Origin: Mayamaea pseudoterrestris
Lineage: Eukaryota > Bacillariophyta > Bacillariophyceae > Sellaphorales > Sellaphoraceae
Direction of reading: 5' to 3'
Assembly (NCBI GenBank): GCA_027923505.1
Contig: BROI01000017.1
Coordinates: 310,001-374,000 of the forward strand
DNA length: 64,000 bases
In this document: in pieces, positions 47,699 through 56,712 of the stretch
Position numbering within the stretch: position 1 is the first letter of the stretch
How the letters are laid out: every line of letters begins with the position of its first letter
The notes under the pieces: generated by a model
The model's input: only the letters and a program-made list of their open reading frames with translations
Database searches by the model: none
Told to the model about the DNA's origin: nothing
Position numbers and translations under genes: made by a program

Positions 47699-50443
47699 TT
47701 ATGTCGTGAGAAAATCGGGAAGAAAAGAATTGACGCCCAGAATACGAGCCTTGGTGTCTGGAAAGTGGCCGTCCTCCGTCTTGGCTCGAACCTTGCCCTC
47801 GCGCGTCACCTTGATTGGATAGGGCATCAAGTACGAAGTCATTTCACAAGGCTCATCTTGTGTGTATAGCTTCCAGTTTGCTTCAGCAATTTCGTTCACT
47901 CGGTTTACGCAAGCAAGACTTGAAGGTTCCGCAAAAACCTTGTCCAGTACACCCGTTGTGTGTGCCCAGCACGCCAGTCGAAAACCATGGATCTCTCCGT
48001 CTCCGATGCGAGTCCTGTCAGCCAGATGATCCTCCTGCCAGTAACCCATAATGAGCTCGCTATCACGATTTCCGTCAAGCGACCGTTGATTCATGTTCGC
48101 TGAGCCAATTAAGGCGACAGCGTCATCGACGATCGTCATCTTAGAATGTACATAGACTGGATGACGGCGAGTCTTGGCCAGTAGCTCCTCCTTAGTTCCC
48201 GGCTTTGGTGTATTCACGGCTTCGCTTCCCTTCTCCGTCTCGCGATTCCCCAAACAGTAAAAGTTCAAATAGTCGGTTGGTGAGGCATCAAATGACTTGT
48301 CGTAAGCTCGCTTCCGGGAAATGGCAGCGGCAACGGCTGTGTACATTCCTTCCATCGTCAAATACTGCCAGTAAAGAATTTCTTGCACCGCTGACGACTC
48401 GGGAATGCCTTCTGACCACATCGGGAGAAGAATATAAACGGCAAAACGTTCGTCGGCTTCGATCTTCTGGCAAATCTTGAAGACCAGCTCAGCTGCAACC
48501 AAGTTGCCGCACTTGACAGAGCTGTGAGCCTTCCATAGGTGTGAGCTGCTCAAAAAATACTGATTCTCAATGTAGATTGAATGTTCAGCCCGACGGATTT
48601 GGTGAACTAATGCTCGATGCGCACTTGTGTCCGTCTCAATGCCGCGATTGTGAAAGATCTTGCCCTGAAAATTAAATCCGTGAATGCTTTCACTCTCGAA
48701 TCGCTTCTCGTAGACAGGCCGAGGGTCTTTGAGCAGAACCTTTTCTCTTTTCTTGACCTGCGGCTTCTTGTCGGTCTCGCTAAAGGTAACGCCTTCCGTC
48801 TCGTCGAAGTCCTTCGTCCATGAGTTGACTTCACAAAGCTTTGCCGTTCGATCATCAATCGAGCGAAATAACTGACAGCTCCATGGTCGCTTGCTTTCCT
48901 CTGAACGCAAAGCGCCTCGGATTCCAAGCTTGGTTGTATCGACAAGCGTACCCTTTTGCTCCTCCGATGCTTGGCTCATCCATCGTTCCTCAAAGTTTTG
49001 AATCATATCAGTGAGCGCAGGCCCGTGCTCAAGTCGCGAGTGAATGTCATGCCACGGCTGTCTTGGTCCAGTCTTATTCTCGTCTACGATTGGCGCGCAG
49101 CCATTATAAAAATCGTCAGCGTGGGCAGTGGCAAGCGAACGGAACAATGGGTATTTGTGTGTTTCGTAGCGACCATTTGTCAAGTCAATTCCTCCGACAT
49201 ATCCAACTAAAGTTCCCTTGTGATCGCAAACAACCATTTTCTGATGGTGAGTGCACGTGATGGCGTTACGCATACCAAGAAAGGGGTTGTAATGTCCGCT
49301 GACAATCGGCGCTAGACAAAGATTAATCTTGGTGCCGGCGCAAAAGTTTCGCAGATCCTCGTCATACGTGCCCATTACACCCTGCATAAGCATATTCGAA
49401 GTGCGATCGTCCCACACGAGAACATTGACCGTGACTCCTTCGTCAGCCTTTTTCTTGAGTAGCTCGCCAATGTACGGCGAATACTTTCCAATTTTGATTG
49501 CTTCATCCTTCTCTTCGTCTCGCAGAAGACTTTGCTTGTGATCGACAGACCATCCAGCTACATAGACAAAATGCTTAGCGGAACAAATGCTCTCGTAAAT
49601 GTCGCGCCAGCAGCGACCAGCCTCGTAAACTTCCTCCGCAATAGCACCATCCATAATCTTAAACGATCCATCACGAGTTTCTGGATGGTCGGCGTTTATG
49701 TAGAACCTGACGTCGCTAGTGTTTAAATGAGGTTCAAAATAGGCACCTTGAATGCCAACGTCGCCAGTCATCAAGTGCGATGGAACAAACTCGACAACAT
49801 ACTCGAGCGTTCCATGTCGGGGCTTGTCGTCCAGATTGACAATACGATGAATTCCCGTTCGAAGCGGCAAATCGTTTCTGTCCAGCTTGATAATGTCTTC
49901 CACTGGCAAAAAGGCCTTGCCAAGCAAGTCAATCGTCATGTTCAAATCCAAATCCTTGACGCGGAACTCGAGTGCGTTCACATAATTGGCAATAGGAATG
50001 AAAAATTCTTGCTTGAATTCCGGGTCCAATTGATTGGCAATCGCAACCGTCTTGAGCAAGCGATGGCTCCCCGCCTGCACCGTCACGTATGGATCCGACA
50101 CATCGCCAACAACAACCGAGCAGCACTTGGCATCCGTGCAGGCCCACGCTCCCATGCAGTCAAAATTGCGCAGATTCTGCGCGCGGACAATTTGAATGCG
50201 CAAGTAGCCGTGCAAAAGAATGCGCTTGCGATTGTCAACCATGTGAGTTCCAGACAAGCGATCCAGCAAGGCTGCCTTGCGATCGCCCGATGAGGATGAT
50301 CCAATGCTGGACTTGCTCATGCGACGTGATGACATTTGCGGCGATGGCTCTGATGGCTGTGAAATTTGCGATGGTTGCGAGTCATCCCTGACGGCAGGCT
50401 TGGGAGTCTTGCTAACAGTGCGTTTAAAAATACGCATTGGCAT
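47699..50443 (-). CDS. C2-domain phospholipase D (plant-type C2-PLD)
   Basis: Single exon, 914 residues, ATG at 50443. A Ser-rich N-terminus (~65 residues) precedes a C2 domain (~75-215) containing the long GYLRIQIVRAQNLRNFD start and VSDPYVTVQAG, typical of Ca-dependent lipid binding. The catalytic core has both HKD motifs: HHQKMVVCD (HxKx4D, ~residue 400) and HSKMTIVDD (~residue 770), each followed by the expected GG/GSxN sequences (VGYVGGIDLTNGRYE; ALIGSANMNQRSLDGNRDSE). The plant-type IYIENQYF motif is present. The enzyme hydrolyses phosphatidylcholine and related lipids to phosphatidic acid. The C2-PLD architecture matches plant PLD alpha/beta rather than the PX-PH type, with full length and all key residues. 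Confidence 0.95.
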   Translation of the reverse strand: MPMRIFKRTVSKTPKPAVRDDSQPSQISQPSEPSPQMSSRRMSKSSIGSSSSGDRKAALLDRLSGTHMVDNRKRILLHGYLRIQIVRAQNLRNFDCMGAWACTDAKCCSVVVGDVSDPYVTVQAGSHRLLKTVAIANQLDPEFKQEFFIPIANYVNALEFRVKDLDLNMTIDLLGKAFLPVEDIIKLDRNDLPLRTGIHRIVNLDDKPRHGTLEYVVEFVPSHLMTGDVGIQGAYFEPHLNTSDVRFYINADHPETRDGSFKIMDGAIAEEVYEAGRCWRDIYESICSAKHFVYVAGWSVDHKQSLLRDEEKDEAIKIGKYSPYIGELLKKKADEGVTVNVLVWDDRTSNMLMQGVMGTYDEDLRNFCAGTKINLCLAPIVSGHYNPFLGMRNAITCTHHQKMVVCDHKGTLVGYVGGIDLTNGRYETHKYPLFRSLATAHADDFYNGCAPIVDENKTGPRQPWHDIHSRLEHGPALTDMIQNFEERWMSQASEEQKGTLVDTTKLGIRGALRSEESKRPWSCQLFRSIDDRTAKLCEVNSWTKDFDETEGVTFSETDKKPQVKKREKVLLKDPRPVYEKRFESESIHGFNFQGKIFHNRGIETDTSAHRALVHQIRRAEHSIYIENQYFLSSSHLWKAHSSVKCGNLVAAELVFKICQKIEADERFAVYILLPMWSEGIPESSAVQEILYWQYLTMEGMYTAVAAAISRKRAYDKSFDASPTDYLNFYCLGNRETEKGSEAVNTPKPGTKEELLAKTRRHPVYVHSKMTIVDDAVALIGSANMNQRSLDGNRDSELIMGYWQEDHLADRTRIGDGEIHGFRLACWAHTTGVLDKVFAEPSSLACVNRVNEIAEANWKLYTQDEPCEMTSYLMPYPIKVTREGKVRAKTEDGHFPDTKARILGVNSFLPDFLTT

Positions 50444-50943
50444 GCTTTTGCAGTGTCAACCTTTCAAATTCGTATTGTGGGTTTGCTGTTTGCTACTTTA
50501 TCGTTTGCTGGGTCCACGCAACGCTTGTTTTGAAGCGTTGGATATGCATTGCTTCGCTGGCCGCGCTGATGGAAGCATGCAGACCTCCGAGTCGAATCGG
50601 AATGCATTCGAATGTTCTCGAAAGATTCGGTTCACGGGGCTATTCGGAAGTGAAACACGTGAATCACGGCACGACTCACAGGCTAGCTACATGTCCACAG
50701 GCTGCGTCTCTACAATAGTTAACTACCGGTAAGTAGCGGAGACGACACTGCGTTACCATAGCTCCGGTTAATATATTGCATATTAGCAAGTACTATATGG
50801 CAGGCCGCCAGGCTTGGACTAACAGCGGTTGTATTGACTGCAGCCCTCGCTGTACAAACATACATATATGCAGGTCCTGCACCAATACGAGTAGATGCAA
50901 TCGATTACTCATTCGCCGCAAGGCCGTGGCAAGGCAACTTGAC
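50444..50943. other. Intergenic region 5' of PLD and 3' of acidic membrane protein gene
   Basis: 500 bp; no gene or RNA recognised. One ACCGGT at 50725-50730. Short frames lack recognisable content. Confidence 0.45.
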
Positions 50944-51660
50944 TTATAGTTCCTCCTGTATATGTTCTTCCTGCAGATGCTCCTCCGCGTGTTGCTCGTC
51001 GTCAAAGACTTCCTGCTGCTGCTCGTCGTGCTGTTCCTCGTCTCCGCCTTCATGCGTACCCGTATGTTGCTCTTCATCCTCCGTAAATTGCTGTGCTTCT
51101 TCGTCCATAGCAGGAATGTCATTTTCATTTGCATGCTCGTCCAAGTGTTCGTCGAAAGCAGCAGCTTCGTCGCTTTCAGTCTCCGCTGGCTGTTCCAACT
51201 CCTCCGGCGCTGCATCATCCAAATCACTGTCAGGAACATCTTCCTCGACGTCTTCGTTTGAAACAACCTCTTCAGTTTGCATATCTTCGTCATTAGGAAC
51301 TAGCTCTTGCGTTGCTCGCTCCTGGTCGACAGAATCCCCTTCATTTCTGACCTGACTCTCATCCGAAGCTTGCTCATCCGTCTCCACCTGTTGCGGAATG
51401 GCTGCTGCCGCTTCTGTTGTTTCTCTATCTTCTACTTTCGTCTGCTCCTGCGTTTTCTCCTGCCGCTGCTGCTTGAACGATTCTTGTTGCTGCATGCGTC
51501 GGTCAAACTGCGCCTTTAATTTTTCTGGATTGACGCCAACGTTTTCGCCGGGAAGTCGGACAGGCCGAGGCGGCACTGTTCGAACCCAAATGGCGAAGAC
51601 AATCATGAGAAGAAACAAAAGACCGCCAGCGTATGGGAGTAGTTTAAAGCATTGCTGCAT
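50944..51660 (-). CDS. Single-pass membrane protein with acidic, Gln/Glu-rich tail
   Basis: Single exon, 238 residues from the ATG at 51660 (an in-frame ATG at 51699 would add 13 residues). One N-terminal membrane segment (YAGGLLFLLMIVFAIW), followed by a Pro/Arg-rich juxtamembrane stretch (RTVPPRPVRLPGENV) and about 190 residues of low-complexity Glu/Asp/Gln-rich, probably disordered or helical sequence. The last ~60 residues contain EEQH/DEQH/AEEHLQEEH repeats rich in His. No family recognised. The topology suggests a type II or signal-anchored protein with an acidic soluble domain. Composition alone gives no function. Confidence 0.65.
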   Translation of the reverse strand: MQQCFKLLPYAGGLLFLLMIVFAIWVRTVPPRPVRLPGENVGVNPEKLKAQFDRRMQQQESFKQQRQEKTQEQTKVEDRETTEAAAAIPQQVETDEQASDESQVRNEGDSVDQERATQELVPNDEDMQTEEVVSNEDVEEDVPDSDLDDAAPEELEQPAETESDEAAAFDEHLDEHANENDIPAMDEEAQQFTEDEEQHTGTHEGGDEEQHDEQQQEVFDDEQHAEEHLQEEHIQEEL

Positions 51661-51784
51661 TTTGCAAATATGAATAAGCGAGAGTGAGTGATGCGTCATT
51701 GAATGGCGGTGGAAAACCTGTTACACTTTTATGGCTCTGCGCTACCAGCCTTAATAACATGCCATCGCATCAGCTTGATTCTAG

Positions 51785-51982
51785 TCACTTTGTGATAACA
51801 TAGCCTTTGCAATGACAAGGTGTCAAGCATGCGTCAATGCTATACAGGGTGCAGCAACGTCTCTGCTGCAAGCTCACCTCGCGTGCTTCCTCCTGCTTCT
51901 CCAAGCGTAACTTTCGCTCCTCTCGTGTCTCGGGTCGCTGTCCACCAGCTGACTTGCTTTTGCTACTCTTGCCGCGGGCCAT
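51785..51982 (-). CDS. Very small basic/charged protein (possible two-exon gene)
   Basis: From the ATG at 51982 the frame begins MARGKSSKSKSAGGQRPETR and continues with EERKLRLEKQEEARE, a Lys/Arg/Glu pattern seen in small nuclear or coiled proteins. It then meets GAG|GTGAGC, a good splice donor. Beyond it the unspliced frame (to 51785) turns Cys-rich and looks untranslated. An acceptor at ...TTGCAAAG would give a short end (AMLSQSD). Either way the product is about 42-65 residues. Head-to-head with the gene at 52153, 170 bp between starts. Low certainty. Confidence 0.35.
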   Translation of the reverse strand: MARGKSSKSKSAGGQRPETREERKLRLEKQEEAREVSLQQRRCCTLYSIDACLTPCHCKGYVITK

Positions 51983-52152
51983 GGTAGTTGTTATTGTTGC
52001 TGCTGTGATTGTTTTCTTCGCATGCAGGCAAGGTGTCGTCTCGTCTTGTCCTTGGATCCAAGAAGTGGAGGCGTCAGCGAAGTCAGTGTCAGAGCGGCAC
52101 TGTCTGCGACATTCAATGACGTTCATCGCGCACCACAATTTCCGAAACGACC

Positions 52153-53547
52153 ATGGCGACATCAACCAAGTCCTGGCTGCATTCGTTAATGCTTTATGGT
52201 CTAATTTACGCTTCTACTAGCTTCACATCTCCAGTAGGTGTCGTTAAATACCAAAGAAACCACGAATGTCCAGATAATTTTAATTGCATAAGAGTACTCG
52301 ACATCCAACGCCGATTTCATTCTACATCATCATGCCATGACGCATCATTGACGCGACTATCTGCACTCAAAAACATTGAGCTCATTCTCCTCGATCTTCC
52401 ACTGACAGAAAGTGATGATGAGACGGACTCTTTTCTTATTCCACTTCCATCTGACCACTTGCCCCGCGAGCTATCCACCATGAGCGTCTACGGCATGCAG
52501 CTGTCACTTCCCATTCACCAACTCGTCGTTCAGCGAGCCAAAGATGAGCATCGCGGCATCTTTGGACAAGTTGCGTACAAGCCAAACGACAATGATTCGT
52601 GGGTTGGAGCGATTGGTTGCGCCGCTCATGTTTTGTTGTTGGATAAGGGACCTGATGAAAATAATGATGAGAATGATAAAGTCAGATCCATGGCAAACGA
52701 TGAGGCGCAGCCACACATGGTTTTGGCTCAAGGCAAGTGGAGATTTGTCATCAAGGAAGTCAAATCCACCATTCCGTATCCTGTTGTTATAGTCGATGAA
52801 TTAGAGGACGGAGATGTTGTGCAGGGTCTTGTCGAACCAGCAGCAGCAGCAATTAGCATTGATTCACTCTACGCCGGCTTGTCGCCAAGCAAACTCGTGG
52901 ACCAACTTTTAGATGCCATGAAGACGTATGCGAAACAGCAAGTAGCTGCTCTCGAAATTAATCAGCAAGTGTCACCGCTCGAACAATCCATTGCCGCTGA
53001 CATGACGGTCGACCTCTTTATGCAGCGGGCGGCCGAGAAGCGAGCAGCGGAAGAAACAGCCGCCATTGTTGACGTTGTTTCAGTGTCGCTGCAAGATTTT
53101 TGTGCAACGCCTGCCGAACAGTACTACTGCCTGAGTTTCTTGGCAGCCGAAGTGGCTGGCTTTCCAAATGACGCGCGATGCAAGTGTCTCGTCATGACGG
53201 ACGCTGTAAACCGGATGCGATTCGTGTTGCAGACGCTCAACGAAAAAGTTAGTCGCCAGCAAGCAATGTCGCTGGCGGAGCTTATCACTGCGCGACAAGA
53301 TGAAGATGAAAAGGATTTAAAAGTGGGTGCGCCGACTCTGCCTCCATGGGCACGACAGATTCGAAAGGGTATGCGACTCGAGTATTACTGGAACGAGGAA
53401 TGGGAGTGGTGCGTTGGAGAAGTGGTGGAGGAACCCTTGTTTATTGTGGATGAAGTCATTTTGATGGTGCACTTTCCAAAGGATGGAAGCACCCACAGAT
53501 TGCCCGTGACTGCCGACGAGAAGGCTCGCTGGCGGCCACTGCAATGA
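52153..53547 (+). CDS. Plastid-targeted protein with Lon-N-type (PUA-like) substrate domain
   Basis: Single exon, 464 residues, ATG at 52153 (CCATGG). The signal peptide ends LIYASTS|FTSP, the complex-plastid pattern. Residues ~75-240 resemble the Lon protease N-terminal domain: IPLPSDHLPRELSTMSVYGM, DEHRGIFGQVAYKPN, WVGAIGCAAHVLLLD, GKWRFVIKEV, YPVVIVDELED. There is no AAA+ ATPase or protease part. The middle is helical (residues ~250-410, AEKRAAEETAAIVDVV). The C-terminal ~65 residues (RKGMRLEYYWNEEWEWCVGE) look like a small Tudor/SH3-like barrel. Plastid Lon-N-only proteins exist in plants but their roles are not clear. The fold assignment is by pattern only. Confidence 0.7.
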   Translation: MATSTKSWLHSLMLYGLIYASTSFTSPVGVVKYQRNHECPDNFNCIRVLDIQRRFHSTSSCHDASLTRLSALKNIELILLDLPLTESDDETDSFLIPLPSDHLPRELSTMSVYGMQLSLPIHQLVVQRAKDEHRGIFGQVAYKPNDNDSWVGAIGCAAHVLLLDKGPDENNDENDKVRSMANDEAQPHMVLAQGKWRFVIKEVKSTIPYPVVIVDELEDGDVVQGLVEPAAAAISIDSLYAGLSPSKLVDQLLDAMKTYAKQQVAALEINQQVSPLEQSIAADMTVDLFMQRAAEKRAAEETAAIVDVVSVSLQDFCATPAEQYYCLSFLAAEVAGFPNDARCKCLVMTDAVNRMRFVLQTLNEKVSRQQAMSLAELITARQDEDEKDLKVGAPTLPPWARQIRKGMRLEYYWNEEWEWCVGEVVEEPLFIVDEVILMVHFPKDGSTHRLPVTADEKARWRPLQ

Positions 53548-53968
53548 CGCCATCTGTCACTCCATTCTCGCAACACTTATCATAGCAACACGAAATAACA
53601 GTAGCTCGTCAATGAGCTGCGCATTGACCCTATTTAAATTTTCGGTTCACTACATAGTGTGGCGTAACCTTTTATGTTGATGACGTTACATTGATTGGAA
53701 AACTCGCCTATTTTTCCGACTGCCAATTGTGCGGCGGGGAACGCTTGGATGAAGGATTTAGTGATTTGTCTTTCTTGTGAGAGTCTGAAAGCCAGCCACA
53801 TACTGTGCTAATACTCAGCTCCATCTTTGTCGCGCAGTCGCGGAAGATCTCGTCGCGGCCAAAACGAGTCGTAACGGTTATCGATTTTCGTTCGATGCGA
53901 ATCATGCGCGAGATCCTTTGCGGCCTCCTTCTCCTTCCACATCATTATCTCATAAAGTAACACTCATC
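53548..53968. other. Intergenic region 5' of glucose-6-phosphate 1-epimerase
   Basis: 421 bp, no gene. Contains TGATGACGTTA (about 53677) and an in-frame upstream stretch at 53918 without an obvious coding character. Confidence 0.4.
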
Positions 53969-54904
53969 ATGACTGACAACGATAAAAACATAACTACCCT
54001 CACGCATGGCGGCGCCTCGTGCAAAATCCACGCATTCGGCGCGACAGTCCTTTCCTTCATGAGCGAAAATGGTCGAGAGAATCTTTTTCTCAGCCGTGAC
54101 GCTCTCTTGGACGGATCCAAACCCATTCGCGGAGGCATTCCCATTGTCTTTCCCATCTTTGGGCCTCCACATGATGGAAGCATGCCGCAGCATGGCTATG
54201 CCCGATGCAACCTTTGGAAGCTTAATGGCGTTGTCAATGAGGACGTTGCTTCCATTGCTCGCTACTCGTTGGAGTTGAAGGACGTGACGCAAGGACTTGG
54301 CGAAAACAACGCGTGGAGCAAGGCGCAGGCTGCTCTCGATGGGACTGACTGCCGACTGGAGTATGAGGTGCGGCTTGAGAATAAGCAGTTGACGACAACG
54401 TTGATCATCAAGAACACTGGAGCGGATGCATTCAACTTTAATTGCCTGTTGCATTCCTACTTTTGCGTCGACAATCATGCGGCGCTGGACGCCACCAAGA
54501 CTCATATTGATGGACTTGGTGGATACGCCATTGCGGACAAGATTTCCGGCGAACGCGATCAGCGTGTGCAGTCGTACGATGAACCTGTGTTCGTTGGGTC
54601 GGCGCAGGAGATTGACTGCGTGTTTGAACATCCAGAGGCGCATCCAGTGGTCCATGCCAAGATTGCCGCTGGATCGACCACACCCAACCTTCGCCTTGAA
54701 GCGGCGGGTCAGGTGAATGATGAGGTGACAAGCGTTTCCTGCGTTGTTTGGAATCCTGGCAAATCCAAGGCTGATGCGATGAGTGACTTTGGATCAGATC
54801 AATATTCCGACATGATTTGCGTCGAGCCTGGCTTGCTGGGTCATCAGCCATTGTTGAATCCTGGAATGGAAGCGCGTTTGACGCAAAGCATTATTGCTCT
54901 TTAA
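53969..54904 (+). CDS. Glucose-6-phosphate 1-epimerase (YeaD/aldose 1-epimerase-like)
   Basis: Single exon, 311 residues from the ATG at 53969. Hexose-6-phosphate mutarotase features are clear: HAFGATVLSFMSENGRENLF, SKPIRGGIPIVFPIFGPP, MPQHGYARCNLWKL (catalytic His region), NFNCLLHSYFCVDN (second His) and DMICVEPGLLG with the catalytic Glu near the end. The enzyme interconverts alpha and beta glucose-6-phosphate. Length fits the family (about 290-330 residues). There is no clear targeting peptide, so it is probably cytosolic. It is followed by ~90 bp before the converging gene's stop. Confidence 0.93.
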   Translation: MTDNDKNITTLTHGGASCKIHAFGATVLSFMSENGRENLFLSRDALLDGSKPIRGGIPIVFPIFGPPHDGSMPQHGYARCNLWKLNGVVNEDVASIARYSLELKDVTQGLGENNAWSKAQAALDGTDCRLEYEVRLENKQLTTTLIIKNTGADAFNFNCLLHSYFCVDNHAALDATKTHIDGLGGYAIADKISGERDQRVQSYDEPVFVGSAQEIDCVFEHPEAHPVVHAKIAAGSTTPNLRLEAAGQVNDEVTSVSCVVWNPGKSKADAMSDFGSDQYSDMICVEPGLLGHQPLLNPGMEARLTQSIIAL

Positions 54905-54994
54905 AGATTAGCGCAGTAGGAGGAAAGAATGCGACAATTAGAGGCTGTGCAAAATTGCACCAACAATAGTAATGTTGTAACACCAATTTTCATG

Positions 54995-56386
54995 TTACTT
55001 TATTGTATTTTTGGTGCTAGGCGTAGGCTGCTTTCGAACAAGGTCAGTGGGAACCTTGCTTGGACCATTCTTGACGGGCATTCGCAAGAGCGAAGTTCGA
55101 GTGGCAACGTACAAGAAATTATCGCCGCCTAGAGTCATGGAATGAATCCGCGCAATAGTTGACAATCTCGCAAGAATGGTCAAGTCCGAGTCTATCAAGA
55201 GAATCGTATCATGCAATGCCCAAAAGATATGTCCCTTTTGGTCCACGACGATGAAACCTGGCTCGTCAAACTCATTGTCCAATTGCAGCAACACGCGAGG
55301 TTGGGTCTCCAACGACGAAGACGAATGTTCCTCGTCAACGTCGTCCAAAGCGTCGTCATTTTCGAGCGATACTTGTAAAAGTAGTGCAGTGCGACCATTC
55401 TGCACCGCCGTCACCAAAAGCGACTTGTGGTCATGTGAAAGTGCCAATCCTCCCAACGCGTCCCGAGTAAGCACAAGCTCTGGCAAAGGGCCAAGGTGGG
55501 TCCATTCGTAGTGGGCCGCTCTCGATTCCGCCAGTGACCCTATCGATGGTGCATGCACAGCATGCTTGATCACAAACAACGCCGATTGTTGGCATTCCTT
55601 GTAGTGATCTATGAAAAACAAATCTCCCGACGGCGTGTACTGGAGCATCGTGGGTTTCTCCACTCGTCGCGTCGTCGCCGATGAATTGCTCTTAACGCAA
55701 ACATTTGGAACCGTAGCAACCAGTGGTGTTCGAGCTCCGTTCTCCTCCAGTCGGACAATGCGTCCCTCACCCCATTCACTAACGACAAGTCGTCCTTCCG
55801 CAAAGTCCTCCTTGCCGTAAAAGTCAATGGCCATTCCGCCAGGACCAAGCTCATGCATTGTTGACGCATCACTGCAGTTTCGGTAAACGTTCGACCGACA
55901 CCCCGCTTGATTTAAATGCAGCGTTTTCCCAATCGCAATGGGCCCTCCTCCCGTCTCCCATCGCCAGACGCGACCCTGCGACGCTGGTGCCGCATCCGCC
56001 AAAAGCAAGTAGCCGCGATTCAAATCGCTATCGTGTTTCCATGTCATGCTTGTCACGTTGGTAAAGCCGTGCGTTTGGACAATTGCCAATGGATGTGCAA
56101 GCTCTTGAAGCAAGTCATTCTCAGTTGTGTCACTTGAAAATATGCATCGGTGATTCACGAGGGAGACAATCGACGAAACTTGACTGCAGATTGTGGATAG
56201 ATCAGAGGTGGAAGATGTTGCCGACAAGAGTATTTGGTGTGCGACTAAATCTCCCGTCACGGAGAGGCCTGATGTTCGAGTTGCAATCAAATAGGCTAGT
56301 GCTGGACCGAACACAAAGATCCATGTTAGTGACGGCGGTATGGAGCGAGGTAACGACGACATAGCGACATGATGTTTTCTCGTCAT
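54995..56386 (-). CDS. Membrane-anchored beta-propeller protein (SMP-30/gluconolactonase/NHL-like)
   Basis: Single exon, 463 residues from the ATG at 56386; an open frame extends further upstream but without hydrophobic or conserved content before this Met. One N-terminal membrane segment (LTWIFVFGPALAYLIATRTS) acts as signal or anchor. The remaining ~420 residues carry repeated short strands ending in Asp or Gly: FTNVTSMTWKHDSDLNRGYL, PGGMAIDFYGKEDFAEGRLV, VVSEWGEGRIVRLEENGAR, YTPSGDLFFIDH, LGGLALSHDHKSLLVTAV. These resemble the calcium-dependent six-blade propeller of gluconolactonase, SMP-30 and strictosidine-synthase-like proteins. Substrate unknown. Probably extracytoplasmic or ER-lumenal. 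An enzyme is possible but the metal site cannot be verified by eye. Confidence 0.68.
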   Translation of the reverse strand: MTRKHHVAMSSLPRSIPPSLTWIFVFGPALAYLIATRTSGLSVTGDLVAHQILLSATSSTSDLSTICSQVSSIVSLVNHRCIFSSDTTENDLLQELAHPLAIVQTHGFTNVTSMTWKHDSDLNRGYLLLADAAPASQGRVWRWETGGGPIAIGKTLHLNQAGCRSNVYRNCSDASTMHELGPGGMAIDFYGKEDFAEGRLVVSEWGEGRIVRLEENGARTPLVATVPNVCVKSNSSATTRRVEKPTMLQYTPSGDLFFIDHYKECQQSALFVIKHAVHAPSIGSLAESRAAHYEWTHLGPLPELVLTRDALGGLALSHDHKSLLVTAVQNGRTALLLQVSLENDDALDDVDEEHSSSSLETQPRVLLQLDNEFDEPGFIVVDQKGHIFWALHDTILLIDSDLTILARLSTIARIHSMTLGGDNFLYVATRTSLLRMPVKNGPSKVPTDLVRKQPTPSTKNTIK

Positions 56387-56712
56387 GGTCGAAACGCGCG
56401 ATATCAATGGACGCCGTGGTGTCGCACCGAATAACATTACGACAGCGTTAGGATCGCAGTGGAGTGCTTTCCGCGTTGTCAAGCGCCGAAATAGACACTC
56501 CTGCGCGATCGCTACGAGAAACCCCGAAGATGGCCGCGCGATTCGCTGCCAAGCAAATGCGTCTCGATTCGCAGCTTTCACGATTGTCGTGTATCCAAGA
56601 CGGAGCGGATACTATTAGCAATAGACGTTGTATAGAAATTGCAGCATTATCTTAGTAAATAAGCGCATATATTCATAAGCAGCGTATATAGCGCCAGATC
56701 GCGCGAGTTGTC
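56387..56712. other. Divergent intergenic region (propeller protein / HUWE1-like gene)
   Basis: 326 bp. The minus-strand frame continues into it but without conserved content. No other feature seen. Confidence 0.4.

Noticed and set aside
50444-50943. Possible tRNA or small RNA in the gap upstream of phospholipase D
   Set aside because: I looked for a GGTTCRA T-loop with a paired acceptor stem and found none here or in other gaps.
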